Below are positions 1-12,350 of a stretch of 64,000 bases of DNA, piece by piece (the first letter of the stretch is position 1; each line of letters begins with the position of its first letter). The notes beneath the pieces were generated by a model. That model saw only the letters and a list, made by a program, of their open reading frames with translations. It was not told the DNA's origin and ran no database searches. The DNA comes from Cryptomeria japonica (taxonomy: Eukaryota > Streptophyta > Pinopsida > Cupressales > Cupressaceae): contig NC_081414.1 of assembly GCF_030272615.1 (NCBI RefSeq), positions 661,490,438 to 661,554,437 of the forward strand, given 5' to 3'. The translations under genes were made by a program, and so were the position numbers.

Positions 1-1382
1 ATGTGAGTTGTATTTGCACAATTTCATTGTCTCCTCTTAAAATGAATGGAATCCCCTCATGTATATTGGATATATTTAGCTAAAGGCATTGATGTCTTGG
101 GTACAGAATGAAATTAGTATGGGAGTACAATCTAGGACGCACAGGAATTTGGAACTTGATTGTCCACTGCCACTCAGAACCGAAGCTAAAAATCCATGAT
201 ATGTATATTATTATTGGCAAAAACTGTTGAATAGATCTGATATCAGAAGCCAAGTTCTACCATCGAGGGAAAAAGTGTTTCAGGAGTATGAAAATTTGGT
301 TGGAACTGGGAATCAAGTTGCAGTTGGACATCTAGCTCAGTGTTGGAATAGTCTTCCAGAGGATCTAAAGAAGGGTGAACCACATTCATTATGTAACTAT
401 CATGTGTAATACAAAGAGATCCCAGGTATATGAGCTTGGGCAGGACAAAAGGCAATAATTGGTTGCCTTTGATATTTCAGCCACCCATTCTTATGTGCCC
501 ACTGATGGGATGTAGAGTCACAGATAAACCATGTGATGAGACTGCGAAAGAAGCCAGATGGACTAGATTCAAAAAGATGAAGGTATTTTATTGTAACTTG
601 GCTACATGAGGCACGGAATAGGGTACCATAGGTGATTTTTGAGTTAGTACCCGTGTAAGGAATTTTCCTCCTGCTGGAGGACCAACAAGACATTAGGTTG
701 GGGGGAAATGATGAGCTAAAATAACAGCTCTTTTATTTCTATGACTAATAAGTTTTTCTTGTGTTTTAAGTTGCATAATGGGACAATGTGAAGGTCATAG
801 GATATATCAGAGTTTTGATCGTGTGCATATTGAATTATATTTAAACCCGTCGAACCTTGTATTGTTTTGACTAGATATTCCTGTAGCTATGCAGATTACT
901 ATGGTAATTTCATGTGTGGGCGTATTAATATTGTGATTGATTAAAAATGGATATATATATGTGCTTATATGTTCTAACCTTTGATGCAAGAGTAAATAAG
1001 TTGTTGTAGAAGTCATCAAGTTAAGCCAGATGGAGAATTGTGCCATGCAAACAGTGAAGAGATATTTCAAGGCAGTTGAGAGCATTTAAGACAGTGAAGA
1101 AGATGGCATTTGCGTGAAGTAGCAGAGGAATAGTCAGGCAGTACCAAACCTATTTATGAGTTTCTTTAGCAAGCAGTGATCTAGTAGAAACTATCACACT
1201 ATATTCTTGGCCTCATGATAATGAAGTCCCATGATCTTTGTGGTTGACTTCTTCTTCTTATTGTAATAAAAGTTTTCACCTAGTTTCATGGGCATGATCT
1301 AAGTAGTTGAAATTTTGTTATAAATTTCTTATAAATAAAGATATGCACCTCTTCATAGAGTTTAGGCAGAGACGGAGTTTTA
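1..1382. other. Left flank, mostly without recognisable features
   Basis: This stretch lies left of the first recognisable mobile element. I see no long reading frame, LTR terminus, tRNA or microsatellite in it. The only coding-like signal is a short stretch near its start, listed separately. It may be host intergenic DNA or an intron, or an element too old to recognise. Confidence 0.4.
247..374 (+). other. Possible relic internal exon
   Basis: A 128-bp open stretch is bounded by an AG at 245-246 and a GT at 375-376, as an internal exon would be. It reads as a protein-like sequence with balanced composition (for example EYENLVGTGNQVAVGHLAQC) and is open in frame 2 of the window. I do not recognise the family. 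The surrounding frame starts with ATG at 227 and stops at 407-409, so it cannot be a complete gene. Chance cannot be excluded for a frame this short. The signal rests only on composition and plausible splice dinucleotides. Confidence 0.15.
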
Positions 1383-1656
1383 TGTTAGACACAATGCACC
1401 ACTGAGAGGGGGGTGAATCAGTGGTTCTCAAAATATTTCCCTCTACTATCCTAGGAGTGTATACCGGTTATGGGATCTAACACAATGCAGACTTACCGGT
1501 TAGTGGGGAGACTAAACAAAAATCTAATCACACAAATGGACATCACATAACACCAAGATGTATGAGGAAAACCCCAGATGGGAAAAACCTAGGTGAGCAA
1601 TGTTGCTAGAGTCTACTGCTCCAATCCAGCCTCACAATCAAACCTTTGTTACAATG

Positions 1657-1776
1657 TTTAGGGCACCAACCCAAGGAGATACAACCCCTGTCTTGTTTAT
1701 GGGCTACAACCCCTGATTTAGGGCACCAACCCAAGGAGCACCAACCCCTACCAGATTTATGGGCTACAACCCCTGC
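1657..1776. repeat. 60-bp tandem duplication inside LTR F
   Basis: Two adjacent 60-bp units (1657-1716 and 1717-1776) both begin TTTAGGGCACCAACCCAAGG and both contain ATGGGCTACAACCCCTG. They differ at a few internal positions. The exact period suggests replication slippage or an element-family feature rather than coding sequence. Confidence 0.85.
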
Positions 1777-2270
1777 ACCGAGCTACAACTCAATGATCTC
1801 AATGAAAAAATCAAATACAAAATTAATAATATTTTTACAAGTGAATCTTGTAACCATTCAATATATCTTATTCTGTCGGTGAGATACCTTCTCTGCTACA
1901 CTGACTCACTCTTATGTTGCTCTCATCTGCTTCTTAACTGCTAGTAAACTCTACCGATACACTTATCCTCTTCTACTCTATTGGATCTTCACCTTACTCT
2001 CTGCTCTTCATTGGTACTACACTCTGTCAGTTCTTTGTCTACCTTCTCTACAGCTTCCTTCACTTTTTCTCTGTCGGTATGGACACTTACTAGTTTTGCT
2101 CTGCTACCAGTTGAACACTTCAACCTGGTTCACCCTCACACTCAGTCTCTTCTCAGACATGCTTTGTGCAATTGACTAATTTTCTTCTCACATGCAGAAG
2201 TAATACACTTCACAACACCTCTATACTCTTCTCTTTAGCAGCAGCACCTTAACAATGTCTTTGGCATGCA

Positions 2271-2278
2271 TATTTATA
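2271..2278 (-). promoter_or_regulatory. TATA-box candidate of LTR F
   Basis: On the minus strand this reads TATAAATA within GC-richer flanks, matching the plant TATA consensus. It lies inside the LTR in the orientation predicted from the LTR termini. No transcription data are available, so this is only a motif match. Confidence 0.35.
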
Positions 2279-3911
2279 GGTAGGTTTTCTCACCAAAAGC
2301 CAATTCAAATCTCAAGCGGTTAGGGTTTCCTCATCATCCTTGAGGCAAACTAAATCCAATCAGATCCTAATCGATCTGATCTCCCTGATGTCCAATAGTA
2401 CATCTCCACCATTAGCGTGTCTTTGTGATCATGCCTTCTATCTTTGGTGATCCACTTTTTACCCTATCGATTGATCTCTTGGTCAAACACCAAGATCTGT
2501 CTTGTGGTTTCCTTCATCACCTCGATCTCCTCAATCGCTCTTAGCTAGCTCTAAGTTGTCCTCCATACCTTGAGCCACACACCTCTGCAACATGTCCCAT
2601 GATTTGTGGGATATAACATTAATGTCGACCAACTCTGCAATAACTCCAATGGTGTACATTCCATCTACCACTGCATGTAAGTTCACCACCTTGACTCCAT
2701 GTGGCATCCATGTCGACCATCTACCAACTTGGCTCTTTTTAGTTGGTCCAGATAGGATCACCGACCAAACACCCTACCGGTTCCTCTTTTCTGTCGGTTT
2801 ACTAACCCTGTCGGTATCTCACACTTTACCAATTAACCTTTATGTCTGCACTTAGTTAAACTATCGGTGGAACACTTAAACCAGTCTTCAGACATGTCTA
2901 TCCTAAAGCATGCACATTCCTACAAAGTGGGAAGTCATCTACATCTACACCTTGTCCATATTACAAGTAGACATACATACCGGTAAACACTCTTAATGGC
3001 ACCCTATCATCAACCTTCACCAAACTTCATCTTTAGTCAAGCCACATTAAACTCTAATTGCATTAGCTCATCCTTACCTTCTCCCTGATCAGCTCGGACC
3101 ATAACTCAACTGGTTTGTCATGCTGACAAACTCATCATTCTTAATCTGCACCGGCAACTCAAATTTTCTTCTTTGTCAGTCAGTGCATAACCCTGATCTC
3201 ATGCACTTGAGGCATTCTTTTGATTTCACTAGTAGATCCAATGTGAGCCTTTATCTCTTCTTCCTTATCTCACCAAACTGTGATGCTCCACTTATCGGTG
3301 GAGTGACGCCTTATCTTTTGTATCCTATAATGCACTCATGTGACTTTCTTGTTTGTGCAGCATCTCTTCAAATAGGCACATGTGATCCAGTGTGAGCACT
3401 TTCACTGTCAGCCATCACTTCCCTTGGTGACTGCATCTTCATCTAGTAGGAGTCCTACTTTTCTATAACCTTACAGCATATCGGTGACCCGTTCATCCTT
3501 CTCCTCTGGTGTTGATGTGATTCAGGTAACATTTTGTCTCTTCATCACAAACACTATCCAAGCATCCTGCCCACTATCAACTCTTCACTTGTCAAATGAC
3601 AAGTTCTCCTTGCTAGGGATACACTGTGTTAGTACTAGTAACCATACCATTCCATCCACACAATTCAGGCACTAACCTATGTATCAGTGTCACCAGTGGT
3701 CACTCTTCCTTACCTTACTGATGTTCTGCAACACAAAGTGATATCCAAGATATCACAGCCTATACTCCTTCATGTCAGTGTTGCACCAATCATCACTTCT
3801 ACCAGTAGTCATCCCATACTAGTTTACATCAATGACAACACAATGCCAACATTTTCAGAGTTAGAAGTATTTCTCTTATTTTATGTATTGTATCGACTTT
3901 TGGAGATGATG

Positions 3912-3926
3912 AATAAAGACTATGTT
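3912..3926. repeat. 15-bp target-site duplication, left copy
   Basis: AATAAAGACTATGTT is identical to 5804-5818. The junction with the poly-T side gives a TT|A nick site, as expected of an L1-type endonuclease. Confidence 0.85.
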
Positions 3927-5803
3927 TTTTATTATAGGAAAAACAAGTTTTCAAGGGACCCCAAAACCCTTCACAAAAGAACCTTAAAAGATAAGAGCAT
4001 TAAGAAACAAGACGAGGCAGACTGCAAAAAAATCAGCAAAGTACTGGGCAAAATCCAGCACAAAAGCCCAACACAACCAGCAACAACTAGCAAAAATAGA
4101 AAACAGACAAATTACTTAATGTTTTTAAGGGCATTAGCCAATTTCACGCTAATCCCTTGCATTTCTTTAATATTATCCCTAAGAATTGGGATTTCCTTGG
4201 AGGAGGCCAAGGCATCTTTTTTCATACTCGCCCTAGTCCTTTTGGCCACACCTCCAGGAGCACTATCCATATTCCCAGCCTCAGTAGCATCACCATCAAC
4301 ATCTAGGTCCACAACAGGTTTAGTAGGGCTGGAGCCATCCAGGTATTTGGCAATTTCCTCCATATTCCTGGTCACGGAGTTGAGGATATCCAGAATCAGA
4401 ATCAAGAAGTTCTTCATGGTTGCCTTTCCTTCCTCCAACTTGTTGATCTGAACTTCCAACTTCTCCACTTTTTCGTCCATTAACTTTTTCCACTGCTCCT
4501 GGTTACTTTCACCTTTTTGTCCCTGCTCTTCCTATTGTTTAGCAATTTTTTCCATTTTATTATTTCTTTCATATACCCACCTATCAAAACCTAGACGAGT
4601 ATCAGAATGGTTCTTAAGCTTATCTAGAATAATTTCATCTCCATCTCTATCCTTTTCCCTACTTGTATCCTCCTTATCCTTGTTCTGCTCAATTTCCATT
4701 TCCCTTTCCTCCTGATTAATCTGGTCGTCCTGCCCCTCCATAGGCTAGTTGTTAAAATTACCAGTACTCACGTTGTGGGTAGGGTTGTTCTGATCAGAAT
4801 CATCCTTTTCTCCTCCCTCCTCTTCCCCCACTTCCTCATCTTTCTATCTCTCCTCCCCATCAGTATCATCAGTCTCCATATCACTTCCTTCTTTTCCCAT
4901 ATCCTCAGGATTAGCCTCTGTATCCTTATGTTTATGACTCAACTCCGTGTCCTCAACTTTTTTCTCCACAGAGGCTTTTTTAGCCTTTTTACTCTATTTT
5001 AGCTCATCCTTACTAGGCCCAAGGTCCTCACTTTTCCTCTTGCCTTTCCCTAGTGACACCGATAGCCTTTTGTTTTCCTGAATTGCCAAAATTTTACAAT
5101 GCTCATAAATGAGCAAAATAAGGCCATAATGTAGCATAGGAGAAGAGGGGTTCTTACTGTGCTTGTTTAATGAGTGTGACAGGGACCTGAAAAGGTAATA
5201 GGGAAGAGATACCCTTTTTCTCATGCCTAAAGTGGTTCAAAAGCACAAAGTGATAGGTATGGACCGTAGCGAAATGACCCTCCACAGTGATATACTCCAT
5301 AATGGCATTAAGCACACAACCCAAATTTTTTTAATATTAGATGCATCATAATACCCCCCAGACGCTTTGCCTAATTTCTCTCTCTCCTTATCTTTGCGTG
5401 GAAAGAGCTTCACAGCATTATTGGACACTTTCAAGTCCCTAAAGAAATTGAGGCCAGTATGGGGCATACCTATGACCGTAGAGATGAGGTCCGCGTCCAA
5501 CTTGAATTTGGCACCATGAATTTTGAAAGTACCATTTTTCCAGTTTTCAGTCACTCTGGTATAATCCACCAATTTTTCCATGAATGGCATCATGAAACCC
5601 TTCTTCAACTTCATCCATACCTTAGACATCTCCTGCCATCTAGAAATGTTATCTGGTTCCTCTCTTCTAAGATCACCTCCCATTCTTGAATTCATTCTGC
5701 AATTTTTCTGCTTTTGTAACTTCAAAGCAATCTTCCAGATGGCACTCGGCTTCTTGAAAATACACACCCACAAAGCATGTGAATTTTTTATATTCTTATT
5801 CTT
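3927..5803 (-). mobile_element. Retroposed copy of an unknown ORF (target-primed insertion)
   Basis: The 1,877-bp insert is flanked by perfect 15-bp direct repeats AATAAAGACTATGTT (3912-3926 and 5804-5818). That length is typical of L1-type target-primed reverse transcription and not of LTR elements, which give 5 bp. On the minus strand the insert ends with an AATAAAA signal and a short A run against the left repeat. It contains one long decayed reading frame and a 3' untranslated region of about 185 bp. It could be a processed copy of a gene mobilised by a LINE, or a 5'-truncated non-LTR element. No reverse transcriptase is present. Confidence 0.8.
4112..5773 (-). pseudogene. Decayed ORF of unknown function with plant-transposon-like domain
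   Basis: One minus-strand frame runs from 5773 to 4112 (about 554 codons) and is interrupted only by stops (for example 5237-5239, 4994-4996 and 4532-4534), with no frameshift that I can see. The N-terminal ~260 residues resemble proteins annotated in plants as 'putative plant transposon protein': a KLVDYTR segment, then GAKFKLDADLISTVIGMP, then LPYYLFRSLS and a hydrophobic helix. Next come a K/R-rich stretch, a long acidic linker (DMETDDTDGEE, EEREMEIEQNKDKED) and a C-terminal predicted coiled coil (MDEKVEKLEVQINKLEEG). Element B ORF2 has the same order of parts. The function is unknown. Because the frame is kept while stops accumulate, it was probably inserted as an intact ORF. Family assignment is from memory of motifs only. 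Confidence 0.55.
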
Positions 5804-5818
5804 AATAAAGACTATGTT
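5804..5818. repeat. 15-bp target-site duplication, right copy
   Basis: AATAAAGACTATGTT is identical to 3912-3926 and marks the 5' end of the retroposed sequence. Confidence 0.85.
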
Positions 5819-6513
5819 ATTCTAAGCATATAGAATCATTTTTGAGATCGGGATACACTCATCCAAGGGGGCCCACTTGGTGAGTATTCCTGTGTAATTG
5901 TTAAGTTAAGTTTCTTTTGCTGTAGTAGATGTTCTAGCAATTGATTGATCCTGTAGACACTGGAACCAGATCTTGTGGCTATTTCTACAACCAAAGCAGA
6001 CAGATTAGTCCCTATTTGTTATCTTTAAACTTAGGTAATGGTTATTTATTCAGAGTCATCTGTTAATGTTAAGATTTCTTGTAGCCATTCAGTTGTCATA
6101 TTTTCGCATCTTTATTTCAGTAGATTCAGTTGTTGCAGTAGGATAAAGTGACTCTTTCCGGAACTTAGTGCATAAACAGTGTAGGCCCATTTCAAGTAAT
6201 ACATCCCTATGTTGACAAGTAAATGAACCTCAGTCTACTCTGAATGGATCACCAATCACTGAGTTAAGACTTTAAGTCTAGTTATTGTTCTAATTGGCGA
6301 GGCAGACACAACTTACTTGTAACATCCCTAATTTCCAACTCTCTTGAATAAAACTATTCCAATAAATACACATGAATATTGATTTAAAATTTGGTTTTAT
6401 TTCCTTACGTGTGTTTTTTTGTTGAATAAATATTTTGTTACATAAATATTTAAATAAATGGTTATGAATATCTAATGGTGCTAATAAGGTATTTTGTTGA
6501 GATTAGGCACTCT
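5819..6513. other. Spacer between retroposed copy and element A
   Basis: I find no coding frame, tandem repeat or paired LTR here. A TGTAACATCCC word at 6319 resembles some gypsy LTR starts, but no partner or terminus supports it. Several AATAAATATTT-like stretches occur near 6360-6460. Probably host DNA or very old repeat. Confidence 0.4.
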
Positions 6514-6518
6514 CAAGG

Positions 6519-7793
6519 TGTATTGGTGGAGGGAAATTAGGGCTTTACCAATTAAGATAACAAAGCCACTAATCTCATCACATTAATCATTACATTAACA
6601 AGGGGTAAATTCAATAGATCTAACCACATTTCAATTAGGGAAACTGGTTGAAATATCAATTACCCCCTTTTGGAGCTGAAGTTTGTAAATTCTAGGGTAA
6701 AGAAATGGATAATTTAAGCACAATAGTAATAACAGAGTGCTACAGATGTCAAACAGAGCCATAGATAGAGATATAAGAAGAAGAATAGGTTTCAAACCCG
6801 TTGCTAAAAAATTGGGTTGATTTTTCAGGACAAAGGTAGGTCACCCTAATCCTGTAACTTTTGGACTGGCAAATGGGATCCTTTTTGGAACAAGGAGGCG
6901 CATAGGATTCATTGTTGAAAGATAGGGAAAAATTATCGAGACCAAGGTGGTAGGTCATCCTGGTCCTCTAGTTTTTACTCCTTTAAAAGGGGAACCTATT
7001 TGTCATTGTATATTTTGTCAGAATCTTCAATCATAGCTCTTGGATCAAATTTCTACACATAAAGAGATGAAAATGGGTTGTGGATAAGGGCTTGCCTAGG
7101 GTCAAACCCCAGTTTAGAAATTAACCTTGAAATTGAAATGATAATTATCATGGAAATGGAATTGAATTTCAATAAGATGCTTTCCTTTGAGGAAAAGGCT
7201 GGATCTAAAATTGAATGTTTGTGATTGAAGTTGATACCTTGATGAAGCTTTCTTTAATCCTCACACAAGTGTTTTGGATGTAATGTATAATGTCTTCATG
7301 GAATTTTGATCATGGATGTTATCTTGAATGCTTGAGCTCAAGAATAAACCTCTCCATCAATGCTTAATGAATGCTTGATTGGTTTCTCACTTGAATTGAA
7401 TTCACTAGAGTGTAATTGAGAGATAGATCCAACTTAGGCTTGAACATCATAGACTTCAAATAAGAGGGTTGGGCCTCCTTTTATACTTAATTGTCCAAAA
7501 AATATTTGAATTTTCAAAACAAGTTGACATAAGACCAAAATTCCTGCTTACTTGATGTGACCATTGTTGGGACAAAATTGGGGTCTTGATTGAGAGGACC
7601 AAGGAGGTTTGGCACTCGAGTCCTATAAATCAGGACTTTGATTTGGGCAAGAGACAAAAGGAGAGCTAAAAATGCAAGTTTCTAGAAAGTGTGGGCAAAA
7701 TCAAAGTAGACATCAGGCACTGAGAGATAGAATGCCAAGTTGAGGTATAGGTGAGGATGAAATTATATGCAGGATACAATTTATGATACTAAA
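6519..7793 (-). repeat. 3' LTR of element A (left copy)
   Basis: This 1,275-bp block aligns along its length with 36872-38862 once the 751-bp insert is removed. Shared words include GTCGAGACCAAGGTGGTAGG-like text and TGAATTCACTAGAGT. The left end follows CAAGG. The right end is placed where alignment to the other LTR stops (GATACTAAA versus GACATTACA). Confidence 0.85.
7477..7485 (-). promoter_or_regulatory. TATA-box candidate in A LTR
   Basis: The minus strand reads TATAAAAGG here, and the same word is kept in the other LTR at 38511-38519. Position and orientation fit a promoter in the LTR for minus-strand transcription. Confidence 0.5.
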
Positions 7794-7810
7794 TTTAGCC
7801 CCCACTTTAG
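7794..7810 (-). promoter_or_regulatory. Polypurine tract of element A
   Basis: On the minus strand the bases just before the 3' LTR read AAAGTGGGGGCTAAA, a purine-rich run in the position used to prime plus-strand DNA synthesis. Confidence 0.6.
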
Positions 7811-8796
7811 TGGGAGTATGAGACTACCCCCATACTCATGATAAAGTACAAAGTCGCATTGAGAAACTTTCACCAAGATACCAAAGAGACAAGAGAGGCC
7901 AAGCCCCCAAGGACTTAAGGATCTTATTACTCTTCTATTGAGATAAAAGGGACAACATATGAAAGGGAAAAAGAGCATGACTATATTGGCATAGTAATAT
8001 TTTGTGCTTACTATGAATTGTGAATTTTTTTGAAATACCTAATTACAAAGCAAAAGGTTTAGTTTGTAAAGTAAATTGAATATCAAAAATACATCATTGG
8101 TGGTGCATAAAGTGTAACAATGAGCGGAGTGTGTGCCCCCATATTAAAGTGATTGCATACACCTTATTGGCAGAAATAGCTTTAAGGTAGCATGCATCCA
8201 AAAGATCAACATGTTACCACAATGAGATGCCCCCAAAAAAGGACAAATCAAAGGATAATGGTCACAAAACATATAGGAAAAAAAGGACATAAGGGCTCCA
8301 CTAACTTTGGGTTTAGTAATGCACTTGTGACAAATAATGTATATCAAGAATAGTTATACTAAATGGTTCTCATCCCCCAAAGGCAATGGAACTACGAACA
8401 TAATGGAATAAGAGAACAAGAGAAAAATAACAAATGTCTTCTTGATTCAACATGGAAGAGACCAAAAGGAGATCCTAATGCTTTGCATCATCCCCAAGTA
8501 GACAACACAAGATCATATTTACAAACAATAGAACATGTATGACATAACATGGATATGACATATAGAAGAATCGAGATACAAATAGAGGAATGTCATAATG
8601 AATTTGGCCTCTTTATTACCTTTCACAATAGAGTATCAAGGGTCATCCAAAGAGAACCTAACATAACATAGAAATATGTCAAGTATCACATCATGGGGGA
8701 AGCACGTTAAACAAGCAAACATACAAAAGAGAATCCATGACACGAATAGAGATAGTAAAACAAAACATCTGCCTCTCAATCTTGTTTAACATCTTT
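7811..8796. other. Noncoding 3' part of element A
   Basis: About 1 kb of AT-rich sequence lies between the last A reading frame and the polypurine tract. No protein domain is visible in any frame. In an autonomous gypsy element this side of the element should hold RNase H and integrase, and none is present. Confidence 0.5.
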
Positions 8797-9165
8797 TCAA
8801 GATGATGGACAAGATGCAAGAGGAGCCACATTGATCATGGTAGATGGAGCTACTACAAGTTCTAAACAAGGACCATGCTCTAGTGATGAATCACTTTGTT
8901 TGTTACTAGGAGATAGGGTTAATTCTTTTGAAAGATGTGAAGATAACTCATGATTAATGTAAAAAAGCTTATACATATCATCAAAATCACTATGATCATC
9001 AATGTTAGCATGAACAACATTATTATCATCATTAAAATTAATCATAATAGGATATTTAACATGAGAAGAAGTTGAATCATAATTTTTCTTGAGCATTTCT
9101 AACACAGGTAATTTGAGTTGAACTTCCTCCCTAGGGTTAGGTGAAGGTTGGAAAAATGGGACCAA
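8797..9165 (-). pseudogene. Unknown ORF fragment of element A
   Basis: This open minus-strand frame of 122 codons lies immediately 5' of the noncoding tail of A and continues upstream, with stops, towards the B insertion at 9314. The text is Asp/Asn- and Ser-rich (NDDNNVVHANIDDHSDFDD), without a recognised domain. Its place after the protease remnant of A, on the same strand, suggests it was part of the A polyprotein or a linker in it. It may be the remnant left when the pol region was lost. Function unknown. Confidence that it was coding is moderate because the frame is open for 369 bp in AT-rich DNA. Confidence 0.4.
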
Positions 9166-9314
9166 GTCAACATTTGGTGTCTTTAGGTAGGAAAGGGTTT
9201 TGGAAGCAAGCTCACGAGCCTCAACATAATGTCTTCATCAGTAATCTATTACATAATGATTCCTTTTAGTTTTAGTCGAGACTTGCGAAGGTTGAAGATC
9301 AATTGACATATGCT

Positions 9315-10460
9315 TGTTGGAATCAATGAACACTAAGAGGGAGGTGAGTCAATTTTTTACAATTTTTAAACTTCTTAATATGATTCTTAAGCCACCTGAT
9401 GTATAAGAAAGAAAGTGTAGAAACATAAAGAAATCAACCACACAACCATAACACCAAGATTTTTATGTGGAAACCCAGAAAGGAAAAAACCATGGTGGGA
9501 TTTGAACCCACAATATTATTATAATATGGCCATAAGTATGATGATATTACATAGAGGGGAATGCACTTGCATTCAAGCACATTGCCTAGAGCTCACTCCT
9601 CAAATACAAAAGGGCTACAACCTGGAGGAAGGTTCACTACCTTACAAGCTATTACAATTAATTACAATGATGAATGAACTGAAGTATAACATCTATATAT
9701 GCCAAAAAGCAGTTCTGGTTAGGCTCAGATTAACTTCTGCAATTGTTTTGTCTCTTTGCTCTATTTCACTTCTTTGTCATACACCAAAGAACCAAAATCC
9801 TTAATTACACTCACCAACATTCACAAATTCACTCACACAAACTTATTACACTGATCTCATATCATAAAATTCTCAAGTGAATCGGTCTTACATAGCTGCA
9901 TCAACAAAATGAACCATTTATCATATCAGCTTCCAAAAATCGTATAACACACAACATGAAACATGTACCACCAAGTCAGCTCAATAGGTCCACAAATCCA
10001 TATGCGGACCCAAAAAAAATGATAACAAGCTTCATATGAGTCATCTCAATCACCTCAAACACAAAATCAATCACCAAAATCAACACAATAATTTTGCATC
10101 ACGTGTTACACCAAAAATAGCTATGTTCTAACTGAATTACTGGATATCGGACCTTTAATCTTGCTCATGAATCAACACCGGATACTGGGATCATGAAATA
10201 AGATACCTCAAACCTTGAATCAGTTTCCTTAATCACCTCAACCAAAATTACATCACCAATATCAAGATATGCACAATTATCTCATATTCTACTGGTTGTT
10301 GTGTTCCACCTTTAAGACTTATGCCTTATGAACAATATGACTTTCGGTAAATCAAATCTATGTACACCAGATGTGATTTCCAAACTAGGTTACCATCAAT
10401 TGCAACTACAAAGCATTCCTCATGCATCAATCTTCACTAAAACAGTGTCTCTTTCCAACA
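9315..10460 (-). repeat. 3' LTR of element B (left copy)
   Basis: This 1,146-bp block aligns with 31749-32894. It begins TGTTGGAATCAATGAACACT and ends CCAACA. It contains the shared G-rich motif near 9337-9350 and the core CACCAAGATTTTTATGTGG at 9452-9470. Confidence 0.9.
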
Positions 10461-10480
10461 ATCTTCCCCTTTATCATTGA
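10461..10480 (-). promoter_or_regulatory. Polypurine tract of element B
   Basis: The minus strand reads ATAAAGGGGAAGAT directly before the 3' LTR. This is the standard position and base composition for priming plus-strand synthesis. Confidence 0.7.
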
Positions 10481-10900
10481 TGGCAACACTGTGAAAAAAT
10501 GAACTCAAAACTGCAAAATTGCAAAATTCCAAACTCTCCAAGAATCTACAAGCTCCCCCTAAGAATTTCACCCCTCCTTTATAACTTTTTAATTTGATAC
10601 AATTCTATTATATTTTTGGTTGAGCTATTAAAAATGATTGAATAAATATTATAAAAGAATAAAAATGAACACACACACACACACTTGGAGAATATAATTC
10701 AAAAGGCATTATTTTTTTATTTTTTTTCCCACTCTCAATTATGGCACATGTTGTAGGAGGAATTAGAAGCTTCTAGAGGAATCTTCAATGCCTTGCATGT
10801 AACTCCTCCACTAGATTTTTAATCAATTTGCATGAGTCCAATATTGGAAAAGAATCCCATTCTTAATTAAATTCTCTAGATAGTGGAATTAAGGGATTTT

Positions 10901-10910
10901 CCCTATATAT
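10901..10910 (+). promoter_or_regulatory. TATA-box candidate in LTR1 of C
   Basis: CCCTATATAT lies 336 bp from the LTR start. The same word is kept in LTR2 at 18541-18550. If used, transcription would start about 370 bp into the LTR, leaving a very long R-U5 of about 3.3 kb. Confidence 0.4.
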
Positions 10911-12028
10911 TGTATGCAAGTTCTCAAAAAAGGGAGTTGATTATGTTTTGAAGAAATTTACAAATTTTCCTTGTTGTTGGTAGTAGGATCTCTTTGGTAG
11001 TCTCATTTTCGTTGTAGGAATGTTAAATTGTTCTTGAAGATTTCTCTCAAGTTGCAAGGAAGGATCTAAAAGGGATAGCTAGAAGATTGGAGAGGATTCA
11101 ACTTCGAGCTTTGATAAGCCAGGTTCTCTTCTTTTGTCATCTCTCATTTACATATGAGAAATTTGTGTTATCAAAATATATAGCTTCTAAATTATTAGAT
11201 TGTAAATATTTTCTTCTTATTTAGGGATAAATATTGATAAAAGTATTTTTCATATAATGACTGTAAAAGATAGCTTTATCATTTATTTATTTTTTGTTTA
11301 GAAAATATATATCAGATCTTGCTTTGCTTTTCCAAAAAAATTTAGATCTGTGCAAAAATCATATTTCCCTTATTTAAAATTCTTTTTCTGAGATTAAAAA
11401 TCTTCTCTAGGTGATTAAATGATAACCATTTGTGTATGAATCTTGTCCTTGTTATTCTTCTCTTAAATTCATTACTGGATTGGAAATCTGAATGTAAATC
11501 TCATTTCTTTAATTAAATCTTACTTCCCTGTGAATAATCTTAGCTCTGTGCGGATACAAGTTTGATCTTCTGCATATAAAGTTATTCAAATATTTTTCTT
11601 TTTTCCTGTGAGTAAAAAAATCCATTTCTCTCTCTCTGAATGTAGATTTGATCATAAATCTTAATTCCTTAAGTCCAGTCTTGCTTCTCTGTGAACAGAA
11701 AAACGTCTGGGAATAAAATATAAACTTCACTGTATCCATTATTCTCTATGGAAATAAAATATAAATCTGTCTCTATGAATATTAGTTCCAGAAAATCTTT
11801 CTCTGAAATCTTTGTTTATCTCAGCATAATCATCTATTTTTCAGTTATCTGTACATTGCTGAAAAGAATTAATCTCTCTGTGTTATTTCATCTCTGTGAT
11901 TAAATTCATATTCTCATAATAATATTCCTTTTGTACATATATCTTTTATTTATATTTATATCTCTCTTATATTTTTAAATAAACTGGAAATAAAAAAAAA
12001 CCCCACACACACACACACACACACACAC

Positions 12029-12065
<37 letters not shown>

Positions 12066-12154
12066 TTTATACCAAAACAAAAATGAATATGTAAAATATC
12101 GCAAAGTGATTATAGAAAAAAAGAGGTCTTCAAAATTTATTTCGATTAAGCATT

Positions 12155-12350
12155 ATCGGGCGGCGGTTAATATAACCGATGGGGACGTGGTACCCTCCAC
12201 TTCCCCTACGGTCACTGTCATGGTAGTGGCCGCAGGGGGAGTGGAGGGGCTTGCGGTGTCCCCTCATCCCTGCAGGCCTACACCTGTAGGTCCGCAGGGG
12301 TGATGGGACCCATGGCCCCCAACCCCCCCCCCCCCCCCCCCCCCGGCCCA
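12155..12350 (+). other. GC-rich block with hairpins in LTR1 of C
   Basis: A GC-rich island of about 200 bp stands out from the AT-rich LTR. It contains an inverted repeat (12181-12190 with 12197-12206, one mismatch; the LTR2 copy is perfect), the near-palindrome CCTGCAGGCCTACACCTG, and a run of 22 C at 12323-12344. The C run could form i-motif or G-quadruplex structures on its two strands. No coding function is evident. Confidence 0.6.

Larger units (their letters stand above)
1383..3851 (-). mobile_element. Probable solo LTR F, 2.47 kb
   Basis: The block starts TGTTAG at 1383 and ends CCAACA at 3851, the same termini as the other copia-like LTRs of this window. About 20 bp inside the left end is the G-rich motif ending GGGGGGTGAATCA (1408-1420), and near 1551-1595 is the core CACCAAGAT...GGAAAAACC, both shared with LTRs of B, D, H and the unit at 33357. 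The flanks are TTTTA (1378-1382) and TTTTC (3852-3856), a 4-of-5 match to a target duplication. No internal region or partner LTR is present. By analogy with B the transcription sense is minus. It is rich in short ACCGGT-like words. The right boundary is less certain than the left. Confidence 0.6.

Noticed and set aside
3687-4451. Plus-strand ORF of 254 codons
   Set aside because: It crosses the left TSD and lies antisense to the decayed ORF of the retroposed copy; it is a shadow.
6319-6520. TGTAACATCCC start of another LTR next to element A
   Set aside because: No end, partner or duplication could be found.
9502-9804. ORF repeated at 31910-32302 with similar protein text
   Set aside because: The two copies lie inside the two LTRs of element B. 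Similarity reflects the LTR repeat and the frame has no recognisable domain.
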